56,440 nucleotides of DNA from Rhodocyclaceae bacterium (GTDB taxonomy: Bacteria; Pseudomonadota; Gammaproteobacteria; Burkholderiales; Rhodocyclaceae): NCBI GenBank assembly GCA_011391215.1, contig JAABQX010000081.1, forward strand, positions 1 to 56,440, read 5' to 3'. Shown piece after piece: positions 19,942 through 30,436 of the stretch; position 1 is the first letter of the stretch; each line of letters begins with the position of its first letter. Position numbers and translations under genes: made by a program. Below the pieces are notes generated by a model. That model did not search any database, had not been told where the DNA came from, and saw only the letters and a list, made by a program, of their open reading frames with translations.

Positions 19942-20756
19942 ATTTTGACAAACTGCTGTTCCCCCTGCTACTTGGGGTGGTCCTGCTGGCCGGTTGTAAT
20001 AGCAATTTAACCAGACAGGACAGTGGCCCGCCCACAGATGTCAGTGCTGTCGAGCAGTCCGTTTCGACTCAGACCGCCACGACCGATGTGCGCCAGCGTG
20101 CCAAGGTGCATACCGAACTTGGCTTGATCTACCTTCAGGACAACAGGCCTAATGTGGCGCTGGAAGAGGCGAAGATTGCCCTCGATGCCGAAAGCAGCTA
20201 CGCCCCGGCCTACAATCTGCTGGGCCTGATTTATATGCAACTGAGACAGAACGATCAGGCGGAATCCAATTTCAAGCGGGCCTTGAGCCTGGCGTCCGGC
20301 GACCCGGAAATCAACACTAACTATGGCTGGTTCCTCTGCCAGACGGGCAGGGTGAATGAATCGTTTGCCTACTTCAATCTGGCGTTGCGCAACCCCCTGT
20401 ATCAAACGCCGGCGAAGGCGCTGAGCAACGCCGGGGTTTGCTACATGATGAACAAGGACGATCTGAACGGTGAGTCTTATCTTTTCCGCTCTCTCAAGGT
20501 GGACCCCTCCAACCTGCGGGCCTATTATCTGCTTGCCGATATCAGCTACCGTGCCAAGCGCTACGAAGACGCGCGCGATTGGCTGAAGCAGTTGCATACC
20601 CAAATTGAACCGACATCGGAGACGGCCTGGCTGGCGCTAAAAATTGATCGCAAACTCGGCAGCCGTGACGGCGAAGCTAACAACACGGCGATTTTGCGCC
20701 GCAAATATCGCGACACCATTGAATATCAACAGATGTTGCGTGGAGAGTTCGATTGA
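19938..20756 (+). CDS. pilW: Type IV pilus biogenesis/stability lipoprotein PilW (PilF)
   Basis: 272 residues. Lipoprotein signal ending [10 protein letters not shown], followed by TPR repeats ([20 protein letters not shown], then [17 protein letters not shown] and further units). In pseudomonads and Neisseria this outer-membrane lipoprotein is the pilotin for the PilQ secretin. Start GTG 19938 overlaps the rlmN stop (GTGA). The rlmN-pilW-rodZ-ispG order is conserved in proteobacteria, which supports the name. Confidence 0.9.
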   Translation: MNFDKLLFPLLLGVVLLAGCNSNLTRQDSGPPTDVSAVEQSVSTQTATTDVRQRAKVHTELGLIYLQDNRPNVALEEAKIALDAESSYAPAYNLLGLIYMQLRQNDQAESNFKRALSLASGDPEINTNYGWFLCQTGRVNESFAYFNLALRNPLYQTPAKALSNAGVCYMMNKDDLNGESYLFRSLKVDPSNLRAYYLLADISYRAKRYEDARDWLKQLHTQIEPTSETAWLALKIDRKLGSRDGEANNTAILRRKYRDTIEYQQMLRGEFD

Positions 20757-21685
20757 GTGACATGTCAGAAAATCCTTCCGATATTGACGAGGACGAAAAA
20801 GTCGGCGCTGGCGAGACGGCGCCGGCTGAACTGTCGGTGCTGTCGGTGGATCCCGCAGTGATCCCGGCTGTATCGGCCGTCGTGCTGGCATCGACGGTCG
20901 GCAGGAAATTACGCGCCGCGCGCGAGGCGGCCGGTCTGTCGCTGGCCGACATTGCCCAATCGCTCAAATTTACCCCGCGTCAGATTGAACTGCTCGAAGC
21001 CGACGACTACGCAGCGCTGCCCGGGGTGACGGTCGTGCGCGGTTTCATCCGCAGCTATGCCAAACTTCTCAAGATGGATGCCGATGCCCTGTTGCACTTG
21101 CTCGCCGAGGCCTCGCCGAGTGCGCCGCTAGAAGTGCGGCCGCCGGATAACATGGGTGTCGCCAGCCAGCCGGGCATGATGCAGCAGCTTTCCTTCAGTG
21201 CCTCGGCGGTGATCGTGCTTGTCATGGCGGGAATATTGCTCGGGCTCTGGCATTTTCTGGGTCCATCCTCGCTGAGATTCATCCTGCCCCAAACGCGCGA
21301 AGCACCCAGTGAGCCGCCGGTCCAGCCATTACGCACCGTGCCGCTGGGTAGCGGCACGATAGCGCCCACCCCGGAGCTTGCGCCTGCTGCCCCCGCTTCT
21401 GCTGATGCTGCCTCCGTAAATCCGGCCAATCCCCGCACGGGTGATACGGAAACCGCATTGAATTTCGCTTTCACCGGCCGTTCCTGGGTTGAGGTTACCG
21501 ATGCCGCCAAGCAAAGGTTGCATACCGGTGAAAATCCCGCCGGGAGCCAGTTGCGACTTACCGGCCGCCCTCCCTTCGATCTGGTCATCGGCAACCCGGG
21601 CAAAGTCACGCTCACCTATGGCGAGCGCGTTATCGACCTGACGCCGCATATCCGTGCCGACGTGGCGCGGCTGACGCTCGAATAA
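20753..21685 (+). CDS. rodZ: Cytoskeletal protein RodZ (HTH_25 plus DUF4115)
   Basis: 310 residues. A cytoplasmic Xre-like helix-turn-helix that binds MreB ([19 protein letters not shown], about residues 50-110) is followed by one TM helix (~145-165), a Pro/Ala-rich periplasmic spacer and a C-terminal DUF4115 domain ([20 protein letters not shown]). TTG 20753 is the likely start because GGAGAG lies 5 bases before it and it overlaps the pilW stop (TTGA); ATG 20762 is the alternative. The N-terminal tail has [10 protein letters not shown], encoded by the interspersed repeat, ahead of the folded domain. Confidence 0.92.
   Translation: MSDMSENPSDIDEDEKVGAGETAPAELSVLSVDPAVIPAVSAVVLASTVGRKLRAAREAAGLSLADIAQSLKFTPRQIELLEADDYAALPGVTVVRGFIRSYAKLLKMDADALLHLLAEASPSAPLEVRPPDNMGVASQPGMMQQLSFSASAVIVLVMAGILLGLWHFLGPSSLRFILPQTREAPSEPPVQPLRTVPLGSGTIAPTPELAPAAPASADAASVNPANPRTGDTETALNFAFTGRSWVEVTDAAKQRLHTGENPAGSQLRLTGRPPFDLVIGNPGKVTLTYGERVIDLTPHIRADVARLTLE
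20796..20823 (+). repeat. Interspersed repeat copy in rodZ
   Basis: Five A residues, the full core with R = A, and the GCC extension. Encodes [10 protein letters not shown] in the RodZ N-terminal tail. Confidence 0.85.
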
Positions 21686-22941
21686 TGAATGCTGTTTCTT
21701 CAGCAGCACCCTTGCGCCGGCCAACGCGCCGCGTGATGGTTGGAAAAGTCGGCGTTGGCGGGACGGCGCCTGACGGCATGCCCGCGCCGGTCGTCGTGCA
21801 GTCGATGACCAATACCGATACGGCGGATGTGTTCGCTACTGCACAACAGGTGGCCGAACTCTATCGCGCCGGCTCGGAAATTGTCCGCGTCACCGTGAAT
21901 ACCCGCGAAGCCGCTGCCGCCGTGCCGAAGATCAAGGAACGACTGGCGCAACTCAATCTCGACGTGCCGCTGGTCGGCGACTTTCACTTCAACGGCCACA
22001 AGTTGCTGACCGAAGTGCCGGAATGCGCGGCGGCGCTCGACAAGTTGCGCATTAACCCGGGCAACGTCGGCAAGGGGGCGCGTCGCGACGAACAGTTCGC
22101 CAACCTCATCGAGATCGCCTGCAAATACCGCAAGCCGGTGCGCATCGGCGTCAATTGGGGCAGCCTCGACCAGTCCTTGCTGGCACGCCTGATGGACGAA
22201 AATGCCCAACGTGCCGCGCCGAAAGACGCCACTGGCCTGATGCGCGAGGCGATGGTTGCCTCGGCGCTCGAGTCGGCCGCACAAGCCGAGAAGCTCGGCC
22301 TGCCGGGCGACGCCATCATCCTCTCCTGCAAGGTCAGTGGCGTGCAGGATCTGATTGCCATCTACCGCGATCTGGCTGCGCAAAGCGCTTATCCCTTGCA
22401 CCTGGGCTTGACCGAAGCCGGCATGGGCAGCAAGGGCATTGTGGCTTCCACCGCTGCGTTGGCGGTACTGTTGCAGGAAGGCATCGGCGACACCATTCGC
22501 ATTTCCCTTACGCCCGAGCCCGGCGGCGAGCGCACCCGCGAAGTGATCGTTGCCCAGGAAATCCTGCAGACCATGGGGCTACGCGCCTTTGTGCCGATGG
22601 TGGTCGCCTGTCCCGGCTGCGGCCGCACCAGCAGCACGGTATTCCAGGAGCTTGCGCAAGACATCCAGACTTACGTGCGTGCCCGCATGCCAGCGTGGCA
22701 GTTGCGCCACAAGGGCGTGGAGAACATGACGCTCGCCGTGATGGGCTGCGTCGTGAATGGCCCGGGTGAAAGCAAGCACGCCAACCTCGGCATCTCGCTG
22801 CCCGGTACCGGCGAAGAGCCCGTTGCACCGGTTTATTCCGACGGTGAGCGCATCACGACCTTGCGTGGTGAAAATATCGCTGCCGAATTTCGCACCCTCA
22901 TCGACGCCTACGTCGAAAGAAAATACCCATTGCATTCATGA
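21685..22941 (+). CDS. ispG: 4-hydroxy-3-methylbut-2-enyl diphosphate synthase (flavodoxin)
   Basis: 418 residues, the long proteobacterial form. Iron-sulfur enzyme of the MEP isoprenoid pathway that turns MEcPP into HMBPP. The TIM-barrel part has [10 protein letters not shown] and [16 protein letters not shown]; the cluster ligands are in [14 protein letters not shown] and [15 protein letters not shown]. Start ATG overlaps rodZ (TAATG). At residues 21-29 the usual VGNV-x-(I/V)-GG-x-AP-(I/V)-x-VQSM segment reads [20 protein letters not shown]. The extra residues coincide with a repeat copy, so the element appears to have lengthened this conserved loop by about seven residues. Confidence 0.96.
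   Translation: MNAVSSAAPLRRPTRRVMVGKVGVGGTAPDGMPAPVVVQSMTNTDTADVFATAQQVAELYRAGSEIVRVTVNTREAAAAVPKIKERLAQLNLDVPLVGDFHFNGHKLLTEVPECAAALDKLRINPGNVGKGARRDEQFANLIEIACKYRKPVRIGVNWGSLDQSLLARLMDENAQRAAPKDATGLMREAMVASALESAAQAEKLGLPGDAIILSCKVSGVQDLIAIYRDLAAQSAYPLHLGLTEAGMGSKGIVASTAALAVLLQEGIGDTIRISLTPEPGGERTREVIVAQEILQTMGLRAFVPMVVACPGCGRTSSTVFQELAQDIQTYVRARMPAWQLRHKGVENMTLAVMGCVVNGPGESKHANLGISLPGTGEEPVAPVYSDGERITTLRGENIAAEFRTLIDAYVERKYPLHS
21743..21770 (+). repeat. Interspersed repeat copy in ispG
   Basis: GAAAA then the full core with Y = T, then GCC. Encodes KVGVGGTAP in a loop that is normally shorter. Confidence 0.85.
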
Positions 22942-24242
22942 GCCAGACCCTGCAAGCCATCCGCGGGATGAACGACATCCTGCCCGCCGACGCCGAACGC
23001 TGGGAAGCCTTCGAAGAACTCGTGCGCGACTGGCTGACCGCCTACGGCTACCGGCCGATCCGCATGCCGCTGGTTGAGCCGACGCCGCTGTTCGCGCGCG
23101 CCATCGGCGCCGTCACCGACATCGTCGAAAAGGAGATGTATTCCTTCACCGACAGCCTGAACGGCGAGCAACTGACGCTGCGCCCCGAAGGCACCGCCTC
23201 CTGCGTGCGCGCCGTGCTGCAAAATAATCTTTTGTACGATGGCCCGAAGCGGCTCTGGTACATGGGCCCGATGTTCCGCCACGAGCGTCCGCAGAAGGGC
23301 CGCTACCGTCAATTCCACCAGGTCGGTATCGAGGCGCTCGGCCTGTCGGGGCCGGACATCGATGCCGAACAGATCATCATGTGCTCCCGACTGTGGGACG
23401 ATCTCGGGCTGAATGGTGACGGCAGCATCAAGCTTGAAATCAACTCGCTCGGCCAGCCGGAAGAGCGCGCGCAGCATCGCAGCGCACTCATCGCTTATCT
23501 GGAACAGCATGCCGACCAGCTCGACGAAGAAGCCAAACACCGCCTGCATGCCAATCCCTTGCGCATCCTCGATACGAAGAACCCGGCGATGCAGTCGCTT
23601 GTCGAAGGTGCGCCGAAGCTGATCGACTATCTGGGTGAGAATTCCCTCAAACATTTCGAGGGCGTGCAACAAATGCTTAAGGATGCGGTAATTCCCTACC
23701 GGATCAACCCGCGTCTGGTGCGCGGACTCGACTACTACAACCTGACCGTGTTCGAATGGATCACCGAGTCGCTGGGTGCGCAGGGCACGATTTGCGCCGG
23801 CGGCCGCTATGATGGTCTTGTCGCCCAGTTAGGTGGCAAACCGGCTCCGGCCTGCGGCTTCGCCATGGGCATCGAGCGTCTGATGGCACTGCTCGAGGCC
23901 AAGGAAGGTTTCATCGAACCGCTCGCGCCTGACGTGTATGTGGTGCATCAAGGCGAGGCTGCGCAGCGTCTGGCCTTCCGCGCCGCCGAACTGCTGCGCG
24001 ATACCGGTTGCGCCGTATTGACCCATATGGGCGGCGGCAGCTTCAAGTCGCAATTCAAGCGTGCCGATGCGTCCGGCGCCCAATTGGCGATCATCATCGG
24101 CGACGATGAGGTCGCCGCGAACGCAGTGACCATCAAGCCCTTGCGTGCGGTGGCAGAACAGCAGCGCGTGGCGCTGGAAGAATTGGCAGACCGTGTCGGC
24201 GACTGGCTCTACGGCGCGGATGACGAACTAACCGAGGAATAA
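22938..24242 (+). CDS. hisS: Histidyl-tRNA synthetase
   Basis: 434 residues, class II synthetase. Motif 2 region [16 protein letters not shown] and [19 protein letters not shown], HisA motif [14 protein letters not shown], and the motif 3 area [13 protein letters not shown] are all intact. ATG overlaps the ispG stop (ATGA). The C-terminal anticodon-binding domain is complete. Confidence 0.97.
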   Translation: MSQTLQAIRGMNDILPADAERWEAFEELVRDWLTAYGYRPIRMPLVEPTPLFARAIGAVTDIVEKEMYSFTDSLNGEQLTLRPEGTASCVRAVLQNNLLYDGPKRLWYMGPMFRHERPQKGRYRQFHQVGIEALGLSGPDIDAEQIIMCSRLWDDLGLNGDGSIKLEINSLGQPEERAQHRSALIAYLEQHADQLDEEAKHRLHANPLRILDTKNPAMQSLVEGAPKLIDYLGENSLKHFEGVQQMLKDAVIPYRINPRLVRGLDYYNLTVFEWITESLGAQGTICAGGRYDGLVAQLGGKPAPACGFAMGIERLMALLEAKEGFIEPLAPDVYVVHQGEAAQRLAFRAAELLRDTGCAVLTHMGGGSFKSQFKRADASGAQLAIIIGDDEVAANAVTIKPLRAVAEQQRVALEELADRVGDWLYGADDELTEE

Positions 24243-24245
24243 GAC

Positions 24246-24908
24246 ATGGCAACCTACGATCTTGAAGAGCAGGAACAAATCGAAGAACTGAAGACCTGGT
24301 GGAAGCTGCACGGCATGATCGTCACGGCAGTGATCGTGGCTCTGGCCGTTGCCGTGGTCGGTTGGCAGGGCTGGCAGTGGTGGCAGCGCAGTCAGTCGGT
24401 ACAGGCCGCGCAGCTTTACGGCGGGGTGCAGCAGGCGCTGACCCAGCAGGACGTCAAGCGTGCCCGCCTGCTCGCCGGCGAACTCATCGAAAAATATTCC
24501 GGCACCGCTTATGCCGGCATGGCCGCCATGTTGTCGGGCAAGGCGCTCGCTGAGTCAGGTGATCTCAAGTCTGCCCAGGCACAGTTTGGCTGGGCGGCCG
24601 AAAACGCCAAGGATCCTGCCTTGCGCGATCTCGCGCGCCTGCGCCAGGCTATCGTGCTTGCCGAAGACAAGTCTTACGACGAAGCCTTGAAACTGCTCGC
24701 CGTCCCGCCAGCGCCGAGTTTTATGGCGCGCTTTCTCGAAGTACGCGGCGATATCCTGGCGACGCAAGGCAAGGCTGCGGAAGCGCGCAGTGCTTACGCA
24801 GAATCCATCAAGCAGTTCGAGGAAACGCGCAAGGCCGAAGGTCTGCCCGCCGGCCCGTATCGTGACATTCTGCAAGCCAAGCATGATGCCAGCGGAGGCC
24901 AGTCGTGA
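24246..24908 (+). CDS. yfgM: YfgM-like tetratricopeptide membrane protein
   Basis: 220 residues: a cytoplasmic N-terminal stretch (EEQEQIEELKTWWKLHG), one TM helix (~23-42) and a periplasmic TPR-like domain. In E. coli YfgM binds PpiD and the Sec translocon and helps pass secreted proteins to chaperones. Position between hisS and bamB is conserved. Residues ~152-158 (AVPPAPSF) come from a minus-oriented copy of the interspersed repeat in an inter-helix loop. Confidence 0.88.
   Translation: MATYDLEEQEQIEELKTWWKLHGMIVTAVIVALAVAVVGWQGWQWWQRSQSVQAAQLYGGVQQALTQQDVKRARLLAGELIEKYSGTAYAGMAAMLSGKALAESGDLKSAQAQFGWAAENAKDPALRDLARLRQAIVLAEDKSYDEALKLLAVPPAPSFMARFLEVRGDILATQGKAAEARSAYAESIKQFEETRKAEGLPAGPYRDILQAKHDASGGQS
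24699..24722 (-). repeat. Interspersed repeat copy in yfgM (reverse orientation)
   Basis: Reverse complement reads AAAACTCGGCGCTGGC followed by GGGACGGC, one mismatch from the consensus. Encodes AVPPAPSF. Confidence 0.75.
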
Positions 24909-26077
24909 GCCGGTTGAGTCGGAAACGCGCAGCGTTGCTCTCGGGCCTTGTCCTGGCAGCGGCGGGCTGCTCGACGATCAGCTCTACCGTCGATACGCTC
25001 AATCCGTTCAGCAAGTCCGCACCCAAGATCAAGCCTGCGGAACTCGCGACGATTCAGCCGACTGCCGAACTCAGGAGCCTCTGGCAGGCGAGCATCGGCA
25101 GCGCCGGTGAATTTGCCTTCACGCCCGCCGTGGTCGGCGAAAGTGTATATGTGGCCGCGCGTGACGGCACGCTGGCACGCTTCGATGCCGGCCGTCAGGT
25201 GTGGCGGGTGAGCGCCGGCGCGGTGATCTCGGGCGGGGTTGGCGCCGATGGCAAACTGGTCGTGGTTGGCTCGCCAAAGGGCGAGGTGCTGGCCTTCCAT
25301 GCCGCCGATGGCAGCCCGGCCTGGCAGACCCGCACCAGTTCAGAAATCCTTGCCGCGCCGGCCGTATCCGGCGATCTTGTCGCCGTGCGCAGCGGTGATG
25401 CACGCATCTTCGGTTTCGATGCTGCTGACGGCAAGCGACGCTGGGTGTATCAGCGCAGCACGCCGGCCCTCGCCTTGCGCTCGAACGTCGGCGTGGTGCT
25501 GACTGACCGGGCGCTGTATGCCGGCTTTCCCGGCGGCAAACTGGTCGCCGTGGCACTGAACAATGGTGCGGCGCTGTGGGAGTCGACCGTCGCCCTGCCG
25601 CATGGCTCGACGGAACTGGAACGCATTACCGATGTGGCCAGCGATCCGGTTGTCCTCGGTCGCAGTATCTGTGCCGTTGCCTATCAGGGGCGGGTGGCCT
25701 GTTTCGATGCCACGAATGGCAGCCAGCAATGGACGCGCGATGTGTCGTCCACCAGCGGTCTGGACATCGGCAATCGCTACCTCTATGTCAGCGACGAGAA
25801 AGGTACGGTACAGGCGTTCGATCGCAACAGCGGTGCCAGTATCTGGAAGCAGGACAAACTTTTCATGCGCAGTTTGTCGCGCCCGCTGGCCGTAGGTCGC
25901 CGTGTCGCCATCGCCGACTTTCAGGGCGTGGTGCATTTGCTGTCCGAAGACGATGGTTCCTTTGCCGCACGTCTGACGACCGATGGCTCCGCTATCGTTG
26001 CCGCGCCGCGCCGCCTGGGCGAGGACTTCGTCATACAAACCAAGAACGGTTCAGTGCAAGCGCTGACCATCAAATAG
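24905..26077 (+). CDS. bamB: Outer membrane protein assembly factor BamB
   Basis: 390-residue lipoprotein (signal ending LSGLVLAAAGCS) with repeated PQQ-like beta-propeller blades, for example VYVAARDGTLARFDAGRQVW and VACFDATNGSQQWTRDV. Part of the BAM complex that folds outer-membrane proteins. GTG 24905 overlaps the yfgM stop. der follows with no gap. Confidence 0.95.
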   Translation: MSRLSRKRAALLSGLVLAAAGCSTISSTVDTLNPFSKSAPKIKPAELATIQPTAELRSLWQASIGSAGEFAFTPAVVGESVYVAARDGTLARFDAGRQVWRVSAGAVISGGVGADGKLVVVGSPKGEVLAFHAADGSPAWQTRTSSEILAAPAVSGDLVAVRSGDARIFGFDAADGKRRWVYQRSTPALALRSNVGVVLTDRALYAGFPGGKLVAVALNNGAALWESTVALPHGSTELERITDVASDPVVLGRSICAVAYQGRVACFDATNGSQQWTRDVSSTSGLDIGNRYLYVSDEKGTVQAFDRNSGASIWKQDKLFMRSLSRPLAVGRRVAIADFQGVVHLLSEDDGSFAARLTTDGSAIVAAPRRLGEDFVIQTKNGSVQALTIK

Positions 26078-27403
26078 ATGTTACCTATCCTGGCCCTGGT
26101 GGGCCGTCCCAACGTCGGCAAGTCGACGTTGTTCAATCGCCTGACCAAGTCGCGTGATGCCCTCGTCGCCGACCAGCCCGGCCTGACGCGCGATCGCCAT
26201 TACGGCCATGGCCGGCTCGGCAAACGGCCCTTTCTGGTCATCGATACCGGCGGCTTCGAGCCGCAGGCCAAGGACGGCATCGTCCATGAAATGGCGCGTC
26301 AGGCCGAGGCGGCGATCGCCGAAGCCGATGTACTGCTGTTCCTCGTCGATGTCCGCACCGGCCTGACGCCGCAGGACAAGGTGATCGCCGAACTGTTGCG
26401 CCGCACCGGCCGGCCACTGCATCTGGTCGTCAATAAGGCCGAGGGCATGAATCGCGACGTGGTTGCAGCCGAATTTCACGAACTCGGCTGCGGCGAGCCG
26501 CGCGTCATCTCGTCGGCCCACGGCGAAGGGGTACGCGAACTGCTCGAGTTTGCGCTGGCAGGTTTCCCGGAAGAAGCCCAGGAAGAGGAAAGCGACAGCG
26601 GCCCGCGCGTCGCCATCGTCGGGCGCCCCAACGTCGGCAAGAGCACGCTCATCAATACCCTGCTCGGCGAGGAACGCATGATCGCCTTCGACATGCCGGG
26701 CACCACGCGCGATGCCATCGCCACGCCTTTCGAGAAAAACGGCAAACACTACACGCTGATCGACACCGCTGGCCTGCGCCGCAAGGGAAGGGTCTTCGAG
26801 ACCATCGAGAAATTCTCGGTGGTCAAGACGCTGCAGGCCATCGAAGCCGCCAACGTCGTTGTGCTGATGGTCGATGCGAGCCAGGACATCTCGGACCAGG
26901 ATGCACACATCGCCGGCTTCTGCATCGAAGCCGGCCGCGCGCTGGTGCTGGCGGTAAACAAGTGGGATGCCATCGATCAATATCGTCGTGAGCAGGTGAA
27001 GCAGGACGTCGCCAGGAAACTCAACTTCCTCGGTTTCGCGCGCGACCATTACATCTCGGCGTTGCACGGGCAGGGTGTCGGCAGCGTGCTGCAATCGGTC
27101 GACAAGGCGTATGCCGCCGCGATGGTCAAGCTGACCACGCCCAAGCTGACCCGCGTACTGCTCGATGCCGTGCAGAAACAGTCACCGCCACGCCATGGCA
27201 ACGTGCGCCCGAAACTGCGCTACGCCCACCAGGGTGGCAGCAATCCGCCGGTCGTCGTCATCCATGGCAACGCGCTGGAACATGTGCCGCCGGCTTACGT
27301 GCGCTACCTCGAACACGTTTTCGTCGAGACCTTCAAACTGCAAGGCACACCGCTGCGCATCCAGTTCAAGATCACCAAGAATCCTTACGTCAATAAGGAT
27401 TGA
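26078..27403 (+). CDS. der: Ribosome-associated GTPase Der (EngA)
   Basis: 441 residues with tandem G domains ([14 protein letters not shown] near residue 8 and [14 protein letters not shown] near residue 185), both with NKxD-type motifs (NKAE and NKWD), and a C-terminal KH-like domain. Required for 50S assembly. The ATG directly abuts the bamB stop. In many betaproteobacteria hfq and hflX follow; here a ferredoxin gene does. Confidence 0.97.
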   Translation: MLPILALVGRPNVGKSTLFNRLTKSRDALVADQPGLTRDRHYGHGRLGKRPFLVIDTGGFEPQAKDGIVHEMARQAEAAIAEADVLLFLVDVRTGLTPQDKVIAELLRRTGRPLHLVVNKAEGMNRDVVAAEFHELGCGEPRVISSAHGEGVRELLEFALAGFPEEAQEEESDSGPRVAIVGRPNVGKSTLINTLLGEERMIAFDMPGTTRDAIATPFEKNGKHYTLIDTAGLRRKGRVFETIEKFSVVKTLQAIEAANVVVLMVDASQDISDQDAHIAGFCIEAGRALVLAVNKWDAIDQYRREQVKQDVARKLNFLGFARDHYISALHGQGVGSVLQSVDKAYAAAMVKLTTPKLTRVLLDAVQKQSPPRHGNVRPKLRYAHQGGSNPPVVVIHGNALEHVPPAYVRYLEHVFVETFKLQGTPLRIQFKITKNPYVNKD

Positions 27404-27416
27404 AAGGAGTCGCCCG

Positions 27417-27740
27417 ATGACTTACGTTGTCACCGAAAGCTGCATCAAGTGCAAATACACTGATTGTGTGGATGTCTGCCCGGTCGATTGCTTCCGCGAA
27501 GGACCGAATTGTCTGGTCATCGATCCGGACGAATGTATCGATTGCACCCTGTGCGTGCCGGAGTGCCCGGCCGAAGCGATCTTCGCCGAGGACGATGTTC
27601 CGGAAAGTCAGCGTGGCATGATCGCATTGAACGCCGAACTGGCGAAACAGTGGCCGGCTATCATCGAACGCAAGGAACCGGCAGCAGATGCGGATGAATG
27701 GCGCGGCCGTCCGGACAAGCTCGCCTTGCTCGAGCGCTGA
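27417..27740 (+). CDS. fdxA: 7Fe ferredoxin FdxA-type
   Basis: 107 residues. Two cluster-binding halves: [18 protein letters not shown], the [3Fe-4S]-type N-terminal set, and [14 protein letters not shown], the [4Fe-4S] set, followed by the long C-terminal extension common in FdxA. It carries low-potential electrons in the cytoplasm. AAAGGAG precedes ATG 27417. The stop lies 5 bases from the convergent GGDEF-EAL gene's stop. Confidence 0.95.
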   Translation: MTYVVTESCIKCKYTDCVDVCPVDCFREGPNCLVIDPDECIDCTLCVPECPAEAIFAEDDVPESQRGMIALNAELAKQWPAIIERKEPAADADEWRGRPDKLALLER

Positions 27741-27745
27741 AAATA

Positions 27746-30436
27746 TCAGTCCTTGCCGAACAGCCAGGTTAGGAATTCGTCGCCCGGCATGGGTTTGGCA
27801 AAGTGATAGCCCTGCAGATAGTCCGCGCCCAGCGTCCTGAGTAGGGTGGCGGTGGCCTCGTCCTCGACACCCTCGGCGATAGTCTTGAGGCCGAGTGCCT
27901 TGGCCAGGTGGATGATCGCCTGCACCATGGAATAGCCGGACGGTTCGTGGATGCGGCGCACGAACGAGATATCGATCTTGAGCTCGTCGACCGGCATTTC
28001 GTGTAATTGCGAGAGTGCCGAATAGCCGGTGCCGAAATCGTCGATGGCGATGTGAAAGCCGATGTGATGCAGGTCGCTCAGCCTTTCCGAGGCGTTGGTG
28101 ACATCGAGCAGGGCGACGCTTTCGGTTACTTCGATGATCACTGACTCCGGGCTGAAATCGTTCGTCGCCAGTTCGCCGACGAGTTGCTCGGCAAACTGGC
28201 TTGAGAAGAGTTGCCGCTTCGAAACGTTGATCGCCGCGCGTATCGGACGACCACGTTCTCGCCATTCGATCATGGCGGCGAGGGTTTGCTGCCAGATCTG
28301 GTAACCCAGTTCGCGAATCGCACCGGTGTTTTCGGCGATGGGAATAAAGGTTGCCGGGCTGACCCAGCCGAACTCGCTGTCATGCCAGCGTGCCAGCACC
28401 TCGACCACGGCGCATTCCCCCGTTTTTGCATCGATGATGGGCTGGAACCAGGCCTGGATACGCCCGGTAGTGACTGCCTCGACCAGTTTGTTCTGGATGT
28501 AGAGTTCGCGCTTGCCGCCCCCTTTGTCGGCAACTTCCCCGAAAAAACAGGTCTGGTTGCGGCCCTGGGTCTTGGCATAGAACATGGCGCGATCGGCGTG
28601 CGAGAGCAGGCCCTCGACATCGAGCGCATCGTCCGGATACATTGCCACGCCCATGCTGAAGGTGACGACATAGTCGTTGCTCTCATCGAGGCGGATCGGC
28701 ACTTTGAGTGCCTGCTCGACCTTGTTGACCACCGTGCGTGCAGCTTCTTCGCTGGCGAGTTCCGGCAGCAGCATGACGAATTCGTCACCCCCCCACCTTG
28801 CCAGAGTGTCACCGGTGCGCAACTGGTCGCGCAGCGTAGCGGCAAACGAGGTCAGCAAACGGTCGCCAGCCTTGTGGCCGAGACTGTCGTTGATTTTCTT
28901 GAAGTGATCGAGGTCGATGAAACAGATCGCGACCCGGTGCGAACCCCGACTGGCCATGCGCGTGGCAATCTTGATGCGGTCTTCCAGCAAGATCCGGTTG
29001 GGCAGATCGGTCAACGCATCGTGCAGCGCCATGTGGGTGATCTGCTGCTCGTGCAGGTAGGTCTGGGTGATGTCGCGCAGCACGCCGCGGATGCCGCTCA
29101 GCTTGCCGTCGCTGCCCAACTGGGCGATCAGCCGGCACTCCGCCCATTGTTCGGTGCCGGTATCGTTGCGCAGGCGTATCCGCAACAGGGCTTGCGCCTT
29201 TTCGCGACTTTGGAATGAACTGCGCAGGTTGCGCATCGCTTCGACATCATCCTGATGAATGAACTCGGTGATCGAAACGCCTTTCAGGTTGTCGGGGCTA
29301 CGCGTCAGCCGGTACCAGCCGGGACTGGCGTGCAGAATGCGTCCGTCGCAGTCGAGTTCGAGCACGGCCTCCTCGAGAATGGCGAGCGTTTCCAGGTAGG
29401 TGCGCTGCTCGATATCGCGTGCATGCACCTGGTGCATCATGATTTCCAGGGAATCGGCGACGTCGTCGATCTCGTCGTGGGTGGCGTGTGCCGGTGCCAG
29501 GCTGCGTGAGGCCTCCTCGATCGAGCCGCCCCCGGCATACTGGTGCGTCGCGACCTCGAGCGCTTCGATGCGTTTGACCGAGCGTGTCAGCCAGCGCCCC
29601 AGGCCCAGCCAGACCATGATGGCCACCAGGATGATCGCGGCCAGCGGACGCAGCATGAACTCAAGCAAGGAAATACTCTCCTTGAATTCGCGATGGATCA
29701 ACAGGGTCGGCGCCAGCGGGTTGTCGCCCCAGCGCTGATCAATCTGAATCACCGGCGGCACCATCTCCTTGTGCAAGCCTTCCTCGCCGGGGCGGGCCTC
29801 GGCGGGTGTAAACGGGTCCGAATTGGCAATCAACCTGCCAAAGCCATGGAGGTGCAGGTGCGTTTCCGGTATCAGCAGGCTTTGCAAGGTGCCGCTATTG
29901 AAGGACTTGAACAGCACGAGCGCCCCCTGTCCTGTGTTGCCGAGCCAGATCGGGAGCTGGAAGATCCGGTATAACTCTTGGGTATCGCTGGAAAAGTACC
30001 AGCCGCCGCTGATGACTTTGTCCGTTATCGGCAGGCGGGTGGCTTCCGTACCATAGCGGTAGAGTGCTTCGCCCTGCGGGGAAAGCACGATCAGATTGGA
30101 AAATTCGACGAATTCCCATTGTGCGGTGAGGAAGGTGTTGAGCCTAGCCCAGCGCATGCTCTCTTTATCTTCTTCGAGGATGCGGGTGTACTCGATGCGC
30201 ACGCGGGTTTGCTCGGCCTGGTTGGCCCACTGGGCTTCGAGGCGCGGCACCGTTTCCGCGTAGAAAGCGCGGGTGATATCGATCTTTTGTTCGATTTCGC
30301 GCTGCTGGCGGGTGAAAAACGCATTGGCGCCGATCAGGGAGATGCCGACGATGAGGGTGATCATGACCCCGGCCAGCCGGATCAGGGCCTGACGGCGCAT
30401 CGTCAGGCGATTTTTCCGGGGTGGCGGGTGCGACAT
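27746..30436 (-). CDS. Transmembrane sensor with PAS, GGDEF and EAL domains
   Basis: 896 residues. TM1 ~19-41, a ~220-residue periplasmic domain of CHASE4-like appearance, TM2 ~268-288, a HAMP-like linker, PAS (~355-465), GGDEF and EAL. The GGDEF motif is intact (RWGGDEFVML), with an inhibitory I-site RTGD exactly five residues before it, so cyclase activity is plausible. The EAL domain has EVL instead of EAL but keeps NVSKRQL, EVTES, DDFGTGYS, the Lys of ELKID and AEGVEDE, so phosphodiesterase activity is also plausible. Its ATG overlaps the stop of the binding-protein gene upstream (TAATG). The pair resembles the Vibrio NspS-MbaA arrangement, in which a periplasmic binding protein controls a GGDEF-EAL receptor. 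Confidence 0.93.
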   Translation of the reverse strand: MSHPPPRKNRLTMRRQALIRLAGVMITLIVGISLIGANAFFTRQQREIEQKIDITRAFYAETVPRLEAQWANQAEQTRVRIEYTRILEEDKESMRWARLNTFLTAQWEFVEFSNLIVLSPQGEALYRYGTEATRLPITDKVISGGWYFSSDTQELYRIFQLPIWLGNTGQGALVLFKSFNSGTLQSLLIPETHLHLHGFGRLIANSDPFTPAEARPGEEGLHKEMVPPVIQIDQRWGDNPLAPTLLIHREFKESISLLEFMLRPLAAIILVAIMVWLGLGRWLTRSVKRIEALEVATHQYAGGGSIEEASRSLAPAHATHDEIDDVADSLEIMMHQVHARDIEQRTYLETLAILEEAVLELDCDGRILHASPGWYRLTRSPDNLKGVSITEFIHQDDVEAMRNLRSSFQSREKAQALLRIRLRNDTGTEQWAECRLIAQLGSDGKLSGIRGVLRDITQTYLHEQQITHMALHDALTDLPNRILLEDRIKIATRMASRGSHRVAICFIDLDHFKKINDSLGHKAGDRLLTSFAATLRDQLRTGDTLARWGGDEFVMLLPELASEEAARTVVNKVEQALKVPIRLDESNDYVVTFSMGVAMYPDDALDVEGLLSHADRAMFYAKTQGRNQTCFFGEVADKGGGKRELYIQNKLVEAVTTGRIQAWFQPIIDAKTGECAVVEVLARWHDSEFGWVSPATFIPIAENTGAIRELGYQIWQQTLAAMIEWRERGRPIRAAINVSKRQLFSSQFAEQLVGELATNDFSPESVIIEVTESVALLDVTNASERLSDLHHIGFHIAIDDFGTGYSALSQLHEMPVDELKIDISFVRRIHEPSGYSMVQAIIHLAKALGLKTIAEGVEDEATATLLRTLGADYLQGYHFAKPMPGDEFLTWLFGKD

